Positions 34,368 to 46,221 are shown, numbered from the stretch's first letter. The stretch: DNA of 64,000 nt from Salegentibacter flavus (GCF_900115145.1 NZ_FOVL01000014.1:1-64000); one strand, 5' to 3'. The notes: a model not told the origin generated them from the sequence alone. Numbers and translations: made by a program.

Positions 34368-35903
34368 CTATAAAAATTTACTTTTGTTCTTTTTTACGAA
34401 TTTCTCCCATTCAGCAAACTTCTCTTCATTCATCACCTTTTCCATTTTCACCTGCCCTCCCTTTTTCTTATTGGTAGCATTCCATTCAGGAAACATTTCG
34501 GGATGCACTTTGCTCACCTTCACCCCTTTTAAGGCTTTAGAACGGGCTACCCGGTAATTTTTATTCGCTTTTTTAAGAGATTCATCAAGGGCTTCAGCAA
34601 GTTTTTCTTCAGAAATATCTGTTTCGGTCCCAAGGTACCAGTGATGATGGAATTCCCCGTCAATTCGAACCGCCGCGAGAGTGAATTCAGGAATTTTAAT
34701 ATCGAAATTTTCTTCCAGTTCCTGGACCGCATCGTTCATCTTATTCACCGAAAGCTGCGAGCCAACAACATTCAGGAAAAATTTGGTCCTTCCTGTGATT
34801 CTGATCTCATTCCGGGAAACATCGGTGAATTTAATCGTGTCCCCAATAAGGTATCGCCAGGCACCTGAAACAGTACTGATAAGCAGAACATAATCTTCAT
34901 CTTCTTTTACATCGGCCAAAGAGATCACGGGAGCATCTTCCACTAGCGAACCATCCTGTTTTATGTATTCGGCCTTAAAAGGAACAAATTCAAAATAAAT
35001 TCCGTTATCCAGAATAAGCTTCATGGCATTGGTCTCAGGTCGAGCCTGAAAAGCCAAGAAGCCTTCCGAAGCCAGGTAGGTATCTATTACCGTAATGGGG
35101 TGACCTAATAGTGCATTAAAGCTTTTTTCATAGGGCTCAAAAGCCACCCCTCCCGAAGTGAATACCTGAAGGTTTGGCCATATATCGTGAATATTATCCA
35201 GATTGTTATATTCTATCACCTTTTTCATCATCAACTCCAACCATGAAGGAATACCGCTTAGTGCACCAATATCCCAGTTTTTAGCATTCTCAGCAATGCG
35301 CTGCACCCGTTCATCCCATTCTTCAATTTTGGCAATATCCTCTCCTGGTTTATAATAACCCCGAAACCAAAACGGAATATTGCTGGCGCTTATCCCGCTT
35401 ATCTCGCCCTCGTGGTGGTCGCCTTCTTTCTGAAGATCGGTAGAGCTACCCAGCATCATGATCTCTTTTTCGAAGAAATCGGGAGGCAGGTCAAAATTAC
35501 TCAGGGCGCTTACCTGTTTGATCCCGGCTTTCCTAATCGCTTCCACCATTTCGCTGGTTACGGGAATCCTTTTACTGGATTTCCCTGTGGTACCTGAGCT
35601 TAGAGCAAAATAAGGAGGCCGGCCAGGCCAGGTAATGTTTTCCTCGCCGTTGTGCACCTTATACCACCATTCTCTTTCAAGTTTATGATAGTCGAAGTAG
35701 GGTATTTTTTCTGCGAAGGTCTTTCGCATATCTACCGACTCCAGGATAGCACCAAAATTATAATGTTTCCCGAATTCAGTATCCTTTGCCGTTTTTAATA
35801 ATTTTTGAAGGACTTCCTCCTGGGCTTTTTGAGCATCAGGTTCTGAAACCAGATTATCCCTTAAATCGATAAGTCTTTTTAAAATGGAACCTACTATGGC
35901 CAT
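34368..35903 (-). CDS. GH3-family acyl-adenylating enzyme
   Basis: 511 aa. Markers of the GH3 auxin-responsive family are Y-F-A-L-S-S-G-T-T-G-K-S-S-K-R-I-P (ATP loop), L-A-S-E-G-F-L-A and F-T-D-V-S-R-N-E-I-R-I-T-G-R-T-K-F-F. Plant members join amino acids to acyl acids through an acyl-AMP; bacterial members are common in this phylum, but the substrate is unknown. Single gene, 33 bases upstream of the glycosylase, so possibly one unit. Confidence 0.9.
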   Translation of the reverse strand: MAIVGSILKRLIDLRDNLVSEPDAQKAQEEVLQKLLKTAKDTEFGKHYNFGAILESVDMRKTFAEKIPYFDYHKLEREWWYKVHNGEENITWPGRPPYFALSSGTTGKSSKRIPVTSEMVEAIRKAGIKQVSALSNFDLPPDFFEKEIMMLGSSTDLQKEGDHHEGEISGISASNIPFWFRGYYKPGEDIAKIEEWDERVQRIAENAKNWDIGALSGIPSWLELMMKKVIEYNNLDNIHDIWPNLQVFTSGGVAFEPYEKSFNALLGHPITVIDTYLASEGFLAFQARPETNAMKLILDNGIYFEFVPFKAEYIKQDGSLVEDAPVISLADVKEDEDYVLLISTVSGAWRYLIGDTIKFTDVSRNEIRITGRTKFFLNVVGSQLSVNKMNDAVQELEENFDIKIPEFTLAAVRIDGEFHHHWYLGTETDISEEKLAEALDESLKKANKNYRVARSKALKGVKVSKVHPEMFPEWNATNKKKGGQVKMEKVMNEEKFAEWEKFVKKNKSKFL

Positions 35904-36021
35904 ATTGCATTATTTACTTGTATCTATTCTCAAGATCTGAAGATAAAAAAAAGCAAAATCAGGATTCAATATGTTTCAGTAATTATCAATAATTTAACCT
36001 TTAAAAACTCACGGTTTTACC

Positions 36022-37578
36022 TTATGCCTTTATGCTTTTTGCACATTTTTCAGCACATTTTTCACCATCTATCGCGGCAGAAACAATCCCCCCGGCATAG
36101 CCCGCACCCTCACCACAGGGATATAAACCTTTAATCTGTACATGCTCAAAAGTATAAGGATCTCTGGGAATCCTAACCGGGGAAGAAGTACGCGACTCGG
36201 GCGCATGCACAATGGCCTCATTGGTTAGAAATCCCCGCATGCTTTTATCAAATTCTTTGAATCCTGCCTGAAGGGTTTTATGGATGAAATTCGGAAAAAC
36301 ACTCTCCAGTTCTACCGAAGTTACTCCCGGTTTATAAGAGGTTACAGGTAAATTTTGCGATAATTTACCATTAGTGAAATCAACGAGTCTTTGTGCCGGT
36401 ACACGCTGAGTTTTTCCAGCTTCTGCCCAGGATTTTTGTTCTATTTGCTTCTGAAACTCCATAGCGGCCAAAGGATTCACTTGAGAGCCGGGAAAGTCTG
36501 ATAGTCTTAATTCAACCACGATCCCGGAATTGGCTGTAGGCTGATCCCGTTTGCTGGGTGACCAGCCATTGGTCACTACCTCACCGGGCGCAGTGGCACA
36601 AGGCGCAATAATTCCGCCGGGACACATACAGAAGGAATACATTCCCCTGCCATTGATCTGCTTTACGATGCTGTAGGGTGATGGCGGCAGGTAATCCCCT
36701 CTGGTCTCACATTTATACTGGATTTTATCGATAAGCTCCTGCGGATGTTCCACCCTTACACCCAGGGCAAAAGGTTTTGCTTCTATTTTGATGTTTTTAG
36801 AATGCAGGAGTTCAAAAATATCCCTGGCTGAATGCCCCGTGGCCAGGATCAATTTTCGTGCTTTAATGGTTTCTCCCTTAAGGGTTTTAATTCCGGCCAC
36901 CTCATTATCTATAATAATGATATCGGTGAGTCGGGTATTAAAAAGAACATCTCCTCCGCAGGAAATGATCTTTTCCCGAATATCGGCAATTATAGCGGGA
37001 AGTTTATTTGTCCCAATATGGGGATGGGCCTCTACCATAATTTCGGGAGTAGCCCCAAAAGCAACCAGCAGTTTTAAAATGCGATCTACATCTCCGCGTT
37101 TTTTGGAACGCGTGTATAATTTCCCGTCGCTATAAGTGCCTGCTCCACCTTCGCCAAAACAGTAATTGGAATCTTCGTTTACGATATGTTGAATGTTCAG
37201 GGCTTTCAGATCCCTTCTCCTTGTTCTTACATCTTTACCCCGCTCTACAATCACGGGCTTTAGACCGGACTCAATACATTTTAGCGCAGCGAATAAACCG
37301 GCAGGGCCCGCACCTACGATGATTACTTCTTCCTTATCACTCACGTCCTGATAGTCCGAAATTTCGATCTTATTTTCCTGAAAAGCTTCATTTACATAAA
37401 CTTCAAGCTTCAGATTCACCTTTATGGTTTTCTGTCGGGCATCGATGGAGCGCTTTAAAATTTCAATATGGGAAATTTCAGAAAGCGGGATGTCCGCCTT
37501 TTTAGAAACCGCCTTCCACAATTTTTCTTTGACTGCCGCCTGTTCAGGACTCACCTGAAGTTGAAATTGATATCTCAT
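36022..37578 (-). CDS. FAD/NAD(P)-dependent oxidoreductase
   Basis: 518 aa. An N-terminal domain of about 80 residues precedes a Rossmann G-A-G-P-A-G (G89-G94). Further parts are G-E-G-G-A-G-T-Y-S-D-G-K-L, A-T-G-H-S-A-R-D and a C-terminal P-C-G-E-G-A-G-Y-A-G-G-I-V-S-A-A. This is the uncharacterised FAD-dependent dehydrogenase group (COG2509-like). Substrate unknown. Single gene. Confidence 0.87.
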   Translation of the reverse strand: MRYQFQLQVSPEQAAVKEKLWKAVSKKADIPLSEISHIEILKRSIDARQKTIKVNLKLEVYVNEAFQENKIEISDYQDVSDKEEVIIVGAGPAGLFAALKCIESGLKPVIVERGKDVRTRRRDLKALNIQHIVNEDSNYCFGEGGAGTYSDGKLYTRSKKRGDVDRILKLLVAFGATPEIMVEAHPHIGTNKLPAIIADIREKIISCGGDVLFNTRLTDIIIIDNEVAGIKTLKGETIKARKLILATGHSARDIFELLHSKNIKIEAKPFALGVRVEHPQELIDKIQYKCETRGDYLPPSPYSIVKQINGRGMYSFCMCPGGIIAPCATAPGEVVTNGWSPSKRDQPTANSGIVVELRLSDFPGSQVNPLAAMEFQKQIEQKSWAEAGKTQRVPAQRLVDFTNGKLSQNLPVTSYKPGVTSVELESVFPNFIHKTLQAGFKEFDKSMRGFLTNEAIVHAPESRTSSPVRIPRDPYTFEHVQIKGLYPCGEGAGYAGGIVSAAIDGEKCAEKCAKSIKA

Positions 37579-37774
37579 GCTTTAAAATCTTCAGCAAAAT
37601 TAAGCTTTTCCCATTATAGAAACCGATTCTACGAAAGTCTATTAGCTTCAAGAATTCATAAATGGGAAACAACATCGAACAAAATACAAATGCAGGGAAA
37701 AAATATCAAAATTTGATGAACTGTGATTTAAAAAACTAATTTAGCGGTTTTAACTCCCTGCTAAAACAAATAAA

Positions 37775-38014
37775 TTGAAGCTACAAGCCTCCCCGGAAGC
37801 ATTGATTGAACTGGCATATGCTAAAATGCATTTCGGAAAATACAAAGGCTATTTTCTGAGCGATGTACCGGAATATTATTTGGTATGGTATAGACAAAAA
37901 GGTTTCCCTAAGGGGAAAACCGGGGAACAGATGCAGGAGGTTTTCGAACTAAAGCTGAATGGAATGGAAGGTATATTAAGGCAAATAAGAAAAAGGCATC
38001 CCAAAGGAAGATAA
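37775..38014 (+). CDS. DUF3820 family protein
   Basis: 79 aa. M-H-F-G-K-Y-K-G, L-S-D-V-P-E-Y-Y-L-V-W-Y and the closing L-K-L-N-G-M-E match DUF3820, short proteins that often look like the helper part of DNA exonucleases. The start is TTG at 37775; no earlier or better ATG exists, and the next ATG would remove the conserved first third. Monocistronic, upstream of pyrG. Confidence 0.85.
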   Translation: MKLQASPEALIELAYAKMHFGKYKGYFLSDVPEYYLVWYRQKGFPKGKTGEQMQEVFELKLNGMEGILRQIRKRHPKGR

Positions 38015-38036
38015 TTTCAGGGCCTGATAGACCTGA

Positions 38037-39767
<1,731 letters not shown>

Positions 39768-39812
39768 ATGGTCAGTTTTTTGACCTAAGGCAAGTTACAG
39801 TTAAAGAAAAAC

Positions 39813-41678
39813 ATGGAAGAAAAAAAGTTTGATGTTCAATCCTTAATCGGGTTTTTACTAATTGGTGGTATCTTACTGTGGATGTTGTATAACAACACCC
39901 CTACCGAGGAAGAATTAGAAGCTGAACAAAACACCGAACAGGTAGAAATCCCGGAAAACACCGATGCAAATGAGCCACCGGCCAGAACCGAAGCTACAGA
40001 AATTCAGGATTCTACCGCTATGGCGCAGGCCAGAGAACGTCTGGGGCCTTTCGGCTATTCTGCAGGGCTGGCTTCCGCCAGTGACGAAAGCACTACCTTC
40101 TCCAACGATGTACTGGAGTTAAAGATAGAAAACAAAGGAGGGAGTATTTCTGAAGCGCGGATGCTCAATTTTAAAACCTACGATTCTATCCCGGTTTACT
40201 TAATAAAAGATGGCAACGCCTCTTTTAACCTTAATTTCACCACTACAGATGGTAGGGTTCTGGATACCCAAAACCTTTATTTTGAACCGGAAGTAAGCCA
40301 AAATGGTGACAACAAGGTGCTTTCTATGAAACTAAAGGTTTCAGAGACCGAATTTCTGGAATATCGTTATGTCCTGAAACCCGGCGAGTATATGCTGGAT
40401 TTCAGCATAAGATCCCAGGGCCTCAACCGCGTCTTAAATCCTAACCAGGATATTAACCTGGACTGGAAACTCAAAGGTTACCGTCACGCCAAGAGTATCT
40501 CTTACGAAAACCGATACACCGAACTTAGCTATGAGTATGATGATGGGGCCGATGATTATCTGGGACAAGGAGATTTCACCGATGATGAGGAAGAAAATAT
40601 TACATACGTAGCTTTCAAACAGCATTTCTTTACTTCCATCCTGCTTACCGACACGCCTTTTAAACGAGGTAAATTCACCTCAGAAAATCTGGTACAGGAC
40701 GAAGAGGTAGATACCGTGTATACCAAAGCTTTTACCGCCAGCCTGCCACTTGAACTAAATGGGGGAGAGCTTAACTATAATATGAACTGGTACTACGGGC
40801 CAACAGATTATAAAATTCTTAATGATTACGATCGTAATCTTGATGAGATCGTCCCCCTTGGATGGGGAATCTTTGGATGGATAAACCAACATATCTTTAT
40901 TCCGTTTTTCAGCTTCCTGAGTGGGGTATTGCCCAGCTACGGGATTGCAATTATCGTAATGACAATTGTTGTTAGGATCGTGCTCTCACCCGTAACCTAT
41001 AAGTCCTATTTATCTCAGGCCAAGATGAAGGTTTTAAGACCGGAGATCAACGAGCTTAACGAGAAGTACAAGGACAATGCGATGAAGAAGCAGCAGGAAA
41101 CTATGAAGCTTTACAGCAAGGCGGGAGCAAGCCCAATGAGTGGATGTTTACCGGCCCTGATGCAGATTCCGGTTTTCTATGCCTTATTCCAATTCTTCCC
41201 CAGTGCTTTTCAGTTAAGACAAAAAGGATTCTTATGGGCAGATGACCTTTCGAGTTATGATACCATAGCCCAGTTACCGTTTACTATTCCGTTTTATGGG
41301 GATCATGTAAGTCTTTTCCCTATTCTGGCATCCATCGCGATCTTCATCTATATGATGATGACCACCGGCCAGAGTATGGCGCAAGCCCAGCAGCCTGGAA
41401 TGCCTAATATGAAGTTTATAATGTATCTGTCTCCATTACTGATGTTGTTCTTCTTTAACAACTATGCCAGTGGACTTTCTTTATACTACTTCACCTCTAA
41501 CCTGATTACCATCGGAATTATGTTGGTAATCAAATATGTGATCATTGACGAGGATAAGATCCACGACAAGATCCAGGAGAATAAGAAGAAACCTAAAAAA
41601 CAAAACAGGTTTACCAAAAAAATGCAGGAGATGATGGAGCAGGCCGAGCAACAGCAGAAACAAAAAGGGAAAAAATAA
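39813..41678 (+). CDS. yidC: Membrane protein insertase YidC
   Basis: 621 aa. A first membrane segment (about 11-26) is followed by a large periplasmic beta domain and, from residue about 355, the conserved five-helix core with P-S-Y-G-I-A-I-I-V-M-T, K-M-K-V-L-R-P-E-I, S-G-C-L-P-A-L-M-Q-I-P and the last helices ending in a lysine/glutamine-rich cytoplasmic tail that can meet ribosomes. It inserts membrane proteins, with or without SecYEG. Probably co-transcribed with pyrG. Confidence 0.98.
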   Translation: MEEKKFDVQSLIGFLLIGGILLWMLYNNTPTEEELEAEQNTEQVEIPENTDANEPPARTEATEIQDSTAMAQARERLGPFGYSAGLASASDESTTFSNDVLELKIENKGGSISEARMLNFKTYDSIPVYLIKDGNASFNLNFTTTDGRVLDTQNLYFEPEVSQNGDNKVLSMKLKVSETEFLEYRYVLKPGEYMLDFSIRSQGLNRVLNPNQDINLDWKLKGYRHAKSISYENRYTELSYEYDDGADDYLGQGDFTDDEEENITYVAFKQHFFTSILLTDTPFKRGKFTSENLVQDEEVDTVYTKAFTASLPLELNGGELNYNMNWYYGPTDYKILNDYDRNLDEIVPLGWGIFGWINQHIFIPFFSFLSGVLPSYGIAIIVMTIVVRIVLSPVTYKSYLSQAKMKVLRPEINELNEKYKDNAMKKQQETMKLYSKAGASPMSGCLPALMQIPVFYALFQFFPSAFQLRQKGFLWADDLSSYDTIAQLPFTIPFYGDHVSLFPILASIAIFIYMMMTTGQSMAQAQQPGMPNMKFIMYLSPLLMLFFFNNYASGLSLYYFTSNLITIGIMLVIKYVIIDEDKIHDKIQENKKKPKKQNRFTKKMQEMMEQAEQQQKQKGKK

Positions 41679-41701
41679 TTTAAGTTTTTCCTAAAAAAGT
41701 A

Positions 41702-41731
41702 AAAGCCCCCGCTATCCGCGGGGGCTTTTTG
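41702..41731 (+). terminator. Terminator of pyrG-yidC
   Basis: GCCCCCGC and GCGGGGGC pair around a short TATCC loop (about 41705-41726), with T on the plus side and A on the left, so it can act both ways. Confidence 0.92.
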
Positions 41732-41752
41732 GTGTAAGAAAAAGATACTGAA

Positions 41753-42727
41753 CTACAATTCTTCTGGTAGAATCACGGTATCAATTGCGTGAATTACCCC
41801 GTTATTTGCCTGTACATCGGCTGCTACAACGGTAGAAATTCTATCCCTGGCATCGGTAAGAGTTACGGCATCGCCAAGGTTTACGGTAAAGGAATCTCCA
41901 TTTAAGGTTTCTACCATCATCCCGTCAGAAAGGTCACCAGAGCGCACATTAGCTCCGGCAACCACGTGATAGGTTAAAACAGTCGAGAGAGTTTCAGTCG
42001 GTATATCTCCTAAACTATCCATTTCCAATTCATCCAGCAAGGCAACAAAAGCATCATTAGTTGGAGCAAAAACGGTGAAAGGAGCGGGATCTTCAGTGGC
42101 TTGCAAAGTCCCAACAAAGGTAAATTCGTCTTCACGTGTTAAAGCCTGGACAAGAATATCGAAAGTTGGATCGGCTGTAGCGAAATCTACGATATCAGGT
42201 AGGCCAATCACTGCGTTCACGGCATGAATAATCCCGTTATCTACTTCAATATCGGCGTTGGTAACTTCGGCCATCCCGTTGATCATTACCCCATCGTCAG
42301 TATTAATATACATACTTAGAGGTTCCTCAGAAGCCATTCCGGTAGCCATACTGCTGATATAACCGGTAGCAAGATTAGAAGACATGATTACTCCAGATTG
42401 CACATGGTTAAGAAGTACCTCTCTTAACAGGTCTTCAGGCACTTCATCAAGACTATCGAATCCGTTAGCCGATAAAAAAGCATTAAATGCCGCATTGTTT
42501 GGTGCAAAAACAGTGTAATTTGCAGAGCCGTCCAGGGTTGAAGTTAATCCTGCAACTTCCAATGCGGCTGCAAGGGAAGAATAATTATCGTTATCAGCGA
42601 CAAAATCGGCAATACTGTTGGAGGGCACAATAACATCTCCTGCTTCATCGTCATCACTGCACGATACAAACCCGGTCACCAATAAGGCGATAAAGGCGAA
42701 TTTTGTGATTTTTGAAATAAAAGTCAT
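41753..42727 (-). CDS. Lipoprotein with two fasciclin (FAS1) domains
   Basis: 324 aa. Lipobox F-V-S-C-S (Cys23). FAS1 domain one (about 40-175) has Y-T-V-F-A-P-N-N-A-A-F, G-I-I-H-A-V-N-A-V-I; domain two (about 185-322) has F-T-V-F-A-P-T-N-D-A-F and G-V-I-H-A-I-D-T-V-I. FAS1 proteins act in cell adhesion or surface binding. Exposed location is inferred. Single gene with a -7 box at 42766-42773. Confidence 0.94.
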   Translation of the reverse strand: MTFISKITKFAFIALLVTGFVSCSDDDEAGDVIVPSNSIADFVADNDNYSSLAAALEVAGLTSTLDGSANYTVFAPNNAAFNAFLSANGFDSLDEVPEDLLREVLLNHVQSGVIMSSNLATGYISSMATGMASEEPLSMYINTDDGVMINGMAEVTNADIEVDNGIIHAVNAVIGLPDIVDFATADPTFDILVQALTREDEFTFVGTLQATEDPAPFTVFAPTNDAFVALLDELEMDSLGDIPTETLSTVLTYHVVAGANVRSGDLSDGMMVETLNGDSFTVNLGDAVTLTDARDRISTVVAADVQANNGVIHAIDTVILPEEL

Positions 42728-42765
42728 CTTTTTATGTTTTAGTTATAGTGTAAAAGTACAGCAGA

Positions 42766-42781
42766 CAAACATATAGTTTTG
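42766..42781. promoter_or_regulatory. Two abutting divergent -7 boxes
   Basis: CAAACATA (42766-42773, TATGTTTG on the minus strand) and TAGTTTTG (42774-42781, plus strand) each fit TAnnTTTG exactly and touch end to end. They would drive the fasciclin gene and the MORN-like gene. No TTG -33 box is seen on either side. Confidence 0.5.
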
Positions 42782-42798
42782 TTTAATTTTTGTTAATT

Positions 42799-43464
42799 AT
42801 GTTTAAACACGAGTTAAAGTATTTATTGATGATCTTTTGTATTCCCCTTTTTGCCCAGGAGAAAATAAATCAAACTGACGAGCAGGGCCGTCGGCACGGG
42901 GAATGGAGAGTTAATTTCGAGGGTACGAATCAGCTTAAGTTTGAAGGGACATTTCAACACGGAAAAGAAACCGGGAAATTTAAGTTCTACAAAAAAGGAT
43001 TTCAGGAGCATCCCACGGCAATTATAGAATTTCAGGATGCAAACACCGCTGAGGCTACTTATTACTCTCAGGACGGTAAACCCATAAGCCAGGGTAGGAT
43101 AAAAAACAAGCAAAGGGAAGGCACCTGGGTATATTTCCACAATAAAACAGAAGATACCATGATGGTAGAAAATTATTCCGGAGGCGAATTAAACGGCCTC
43201 CAGATTACCTATTTCCCCGATGGTATCAAAGCCGAAAAGACCGAATATAAGAATGGCAAAAAACACGGTGAAAGTTTTATCTATGGCAAGAACGGGCAGG
43301 AACTTCAGCATTTAAATTACAAAAACGGAGAGTTGCATGGACCTGTGAGCTATTATAATGCGGCAGGCGAAAAACTCATTGAAGGCGAATACAGGGAAGA
43401 CAGAAAAACCGGAAATTGGCGCTACTTTAAAGACGGAAATTTAGATGAAGAAAAAGAGCATTGA
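42799..43464 (+). CDS. MORN-like repeat protein (YwqK family), exported
   Basis: 221 aa from ATG 42799 (upstream TTG in frame is less likely). A signal peptide ends near L-F-A-Q. The rest consists of about seven repeats of the type G-x-x-x-G-x-W-x-x-[YF]-x-x-x-G, such as G-R-R-H-G-E-W and R-E-G-T-W-V-Y-F. YwqK-type proteins are called antitoxins in databases, but exported versions like this are more likely surface or envelope proteins. It is 42 bases upstream of the next gene. Confidence 0.87.
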   Translation: MFKHELKYLLMIFCIPLFAQEKINQTDEQGRRHGEWRVNFEGTNQLKFEGTFQHGKETGKFKFYKKGFQEHPTAIIEFQDANTAEATYYSQDGKPISQGRIKNKQREGTWVYFHNKTEDTMMVENYSGGELNGLQITYFPDGIKAEKTEYKNGKKHGESFIYGKNGQELQHLNYKNGELHGPVSYYNAAGEKLIEGEYREDRKTGNWRYFKDGNLDEEKEH

Positions 43465-43506
43465 AATCAAAAAATTTTATATTTATACACCTAAACTCAA
43501 CATGTT

Positions 43507-43905
43507 ATGAAAAAAATTATTGCCTTATTAGCCGTATTTATGATGTTTACTGCCTGTGACAGCGATGACGATGTCAACGATGGGGAAGACCCAATCCTGG
43601 GCACCTGGTTTGTGGTAGACTTAGAAAATGCCTATAGCGAAGATGAATTAAGTGAATGTAATATGAATTCGAATATTACCTTTCACGCCGACAATACTGC
43701 AGATTCTGAATTCTACGAGGAAGTTGAAGGAGAATGTGTGTCCACAGCTGATACATCAGAATGGGAAAGAGAAACTAACGGCCAGTACACCTTCGATTTA
43801 CCCTTCTTTGGAAGACAAACCGGAGATGTTGAATTTTCCGGAAATAACCAGTTTAAATTTTCGGTCCCATCAATGCCGGGGGTGAGCCTTACTTTCGAGA
43901 AATAA
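43507..43905 (+). CDS. Lipocalin-like lipoprotein
   Basis: 132 aa. Lipobox M-F-T-A-C (Cys17), then D-P-I-L-G-T-W-F-V-V-D, the opening of the lipocalin-like family, followed by alternating strands (N-I-T-F-H-A-D-N-T-A-D, G-Q-Y-T-F-D-L). Two further cysteines (C-N-M-N and G-E-C-V) may bridge. Ligand unknown. Terminator follows at 43927. Confidence 0.85.
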   Translation: MKKIIALLAVFMMFTACDSDDDVNDGEDPILGTWFVVDLENAYSEDELSECNMNSNITFHADNTADSEFYEEVEGECVSTADTSEWERETNGQYTFDLPFFGRQTGDVEFSGNNQFKFSVPSMPGVSLTFEK

Positions 43906-43926
43906 TTCAGATACATTAAAGATTTT

Positions 43927-43952
43927 AAGGGTGGCCTCAGCCACCCTTTTTA
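43927..43952 (+). terminator. Rho-independent terminator
   Basis: AAGGGTGGC (43927-43935) and GCCACCCTT (43940-43948) with a CTCA loop and T run. Confidence 0.92.
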
Positions 43953-44010
43953 ATTGATGCCATAATAAGAAAGCATTATACTTATAATATTCAATATCTC
44001 TTATATTTCG

Positions 44011-44018
44011 TAATTTTG
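44011..44018 (+). promoter_or_regulatory. -7 box of mnmA
   Basis: TAATTTTG matches TAnnTTTG exactly, 40 bases before ATG 44058. Its place excludes the in-frame upstream start at 44016. Confidence 0.6.
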
Positions 44019-44057
44019 CAGCCTGCTTTCCGACTTTCTCTGCGGAAAGAAAACAAA

Positions 44058-45257
44058 ATGAGCTTAATGAAAAAGAAAGTTGTAGTAGGTTTATCAGGCG
44101 GAGTGGATTCCAGTGTTTCTGCATATCTTTTGCAGCAGCAGGGCTATGAGGTAATCGGTCTTTTTATGAAGAACTGGCACGACGACTCGGTAACTATTTC
44201 TGATGAATGCCCCTGGCTGGACGACAGTAACGATGCGATGATGGTAGCCGATAAACTGGGAATTCCTTTTCAAACCGTAGATCTTAGCGAGCAATATAAA
44301 GAACGTATCGTAGATTATATGTTCAATGAATATGAGCGCGGCCGTACCCCAAATCCCGATGTGTTGTGCAACCGCGAGATCAAATTCGATGTCTTTATGA
44401 AAATTGCCCTCTCTCTGGGCGCCGCCTATGTGGCCACCGGGCATTACTGCCGGAAAGGAGAGTTTGAGAAAGACGGAGAGACCATCTACCAGTTACTCTC
44501 GGGAAAAGATAATAATAAGGACCAGTCTTATTTTCTTTGCCAGTTGACGCAGGATCAGCTTTCAAAAACCCTCTTCCCTATCGGGGAATTACAAAAATCT
44601 GAGGTTCGCAGAATCGCTGCGGAACAGGAGCTGGTAACCGCCGATAAAAAGGATTCGCAGGGACTTTGTTTTATAGGAAAAGTTCGCCTGCCGGAATTTC
44701 TTCAGCAGAAGCTTCAGCCTAAGGAAGGGGTGATCGTGGAGATCGAAGCAGATGAAGATTTATACAAAACAGAAACTCCTTCTTTCACCAACAAAAAGGA
44801 GGAATTAGACTTCCTTTCCAAAAAGTATGAATATACTTCTAAAGATGGTAAGGTAGTCGGCAAACACCAGGGCGCTCATTATTTTACCAAGGGCCAGCGA
44901 AAAGGACTTGCCGTAGGTGGCACCCCGGAACCTCTCTTTGTTATAGACACCGATGTTGATGAAAACGTAATCTATACCGGCCAGGGCAAAGATCACCCCG
45001 GAATTTACCGAAGAGCACTTTTTATTACTAATGAGGAAGTACATTGGGTGCGGAAAGATCTTGCTATTAAAGCTGATGAAACCCTTGAGGTGATGGCAAG
45101 AATTCGTTACCGGCAACCGCTTCAGAAAGCCATTCTTCATCAAACCGAAAACGGAATGTATGTGGTTTTTGAAGAGCCACAGGCCTCGATCACCGAAGGG
45201 CAGTTTGTTGCATGGTATGATGGAGAAGAATTATTAGGTTCGGGGGTTATTTCTTAA
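44058..45257 (+). CDS. mnmA: tRNA 2-thiouridylase MnmA
   Basis: 399 aa. The PP-loop G-L-S-G-G-V-D-S-S (residues 11-19), catalytic Cys104 ([10 protein letters not shown]) and Cys204 (Q-G-L-C-F-I-G) are in place. It thiolates U34 of Lys, Glu and Gln tRNAs with a sulfur relay. Start at 44058 follows from the promoter box. The next gene starts 20 bases downstream and may be co-transcribed. Confidence 0.97.
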   Translation: MSLMKKKVVVGLSGGVDSSVSAYLLQQQGYEVIGLFMKNWHDDSVTISDECPWLDDSNDAMMVADKLGIPFQTVDLSEQYKERIVDYMFNEYERGRTPNPDVLCNREIKFDVFMKIALSLGAAYVATGHYCRKGEFEKDGETIYQLLSGKDNNKDQSYFLCQLTQDQLSKTLFPIGELQKSEVRRIAAEQELVTADKKDSQGLCFIGKVRLPEFLQQKLQPKEGVIVEIEADEDLYKTETPSFTNKKEELDFLSKKYEYTSKDGKVVGKHQGAHYFTKGQRKGLAVGGTPEPLFVIDTDVDENVIYTGQGKDHPGIYRRALFITNEEVHWVRKDLAIKADETLEVMARIRYRQPLQKAILHQTENGMYVVFEEPQASITEGQFVAWYDGEELLGSGVIS

Positions 45258-45276
45258 ATTCGGGAAAAATTAAGCA

Positions 45277-46221
45277 ATGCCTGAAAATAAGATCACCTCA
45301 CTTTTCAATATAAAATATCCACTTATCCAGGCGGGAATGATCTGGGCCAGCGGGTGGCGCCTTGCCAGCGCGGTTAGTAATGCCGGCGGACTTGGTATTA
45401 TTGGCTCGGGCTCTATGTACCCAGATGTTTTAAGAGAACATATCCAGAAGTGTAAAAAAGCTACTGATAAGCCTTTTGCGGTAAACGTGCCTATGCTCTA
45501 TCCCGACATTGAAAAGCTTATGGAGATCATTGTGGAAGAAGGTGTGAAGATCGTCTTTACTTCTGCCGGTAATCCTAAGGTTTGGACAAAGCATTTACAG
45601 GAAAATGGCATAAAAGTAGTACATGTAGTGAGCAGCGTAAAATTCGCTCTGAAATCGGAAGAGGCAGGTGTTGACGCCGTTGTCGCTGAAGGTTTTGAGG
45701 CCGGCGGGCATAACGGTCGTGATGAAACCACAACCTTTGCATTAATCCCTATGGTGAAGGAAAAAATAAAAATTCCGCTTATCGCCGCAGGTGGAATCGG
45801 TACGGGCCGTGGAATGCTGGCAGCGATGGTTCTGGGAGCTGATGCCGTCCAGGTTGGAAGTCGTTTTGTGGCTTCCCATGAAGCTTCTTCTCATCCCAAT
45901 TTTAAGGAGATGGTGGTAAAAGCCGGTGAAGGCGACACTATTTTAACCCTTAAGGAACTCGCTCCGGTAAGACTGCTAAAGAACAAATTCTATCAGGATA
46001 TAGAAAGAATGTACCAGAGTTCACCTTCCAAAGAAGACCTGATCGGGTTGCTGGGCAGAGCCAGGGCTAAAAAAGGAATGTTTGAAGGAGATTTGGAAGA
46101 AGGAGAACTGGAAATAGGCCAGATAGCTGGGCTTATTCACGAAATAAAACCTGCGGCAGAGATCGTTAAGGAAATGATTAAAGAGTTTGAAAGGGCTAAA
46201 GCAGAGGTAGCGCAGCTTTAA
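45277..46221 (+). CDS. Nitronate monooxygenase-like FMN enzyme
   Basis: 314 aa TIM barrel. A-G-M-I-W-A-S-G-W-R, G-G-L-G-I-I-G-S-G, E-G-F-E-A-G-G-H-N-G and A-A-G-G-I-G-T-G-R-G are the FMN-binding and active-site parts of the nitronate monooxygenase/2-nitropropane dioxygenase family. Some relatives act as enoyl-ACP reductases (FabK), so the substrate is open. Its stop interlocks with the convergent DUF922 gene. Confidence 0.9.
   Translation: MPENKITSLFNIKYPLIQAGMIWASGWRLASAVSNAGGLGIIGSGSMYPDVLREHIQKCKKATDKPFAVNVPMLYPDIEKLMEIIVEEGVKIVFTSAGNPKVWTKHLQENGIKVVHVVSSVKFALKSEEAGVDAVVAEGFEAGGHNGRDETTTFALIPMVKEKIKIPLIAAGGIGTGRGMLAAMVLGADAVQVGSRFVASHEASSHPNFKEMVVKAGEGDTILTLKELAPVRLLKNKFYQDIERMYQSSPSKEDLIGLLGRARAKKGMFEGDLEEGELEIGQIAGLIHEIKPAAEIVKEMIKEFERAKAEVAQL

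Noticed and set aside
44016-44057. Upstream start for mnmA
   Set aside because: It lies within the TAATTTTG promoter box, so it cannot be on the transcript.
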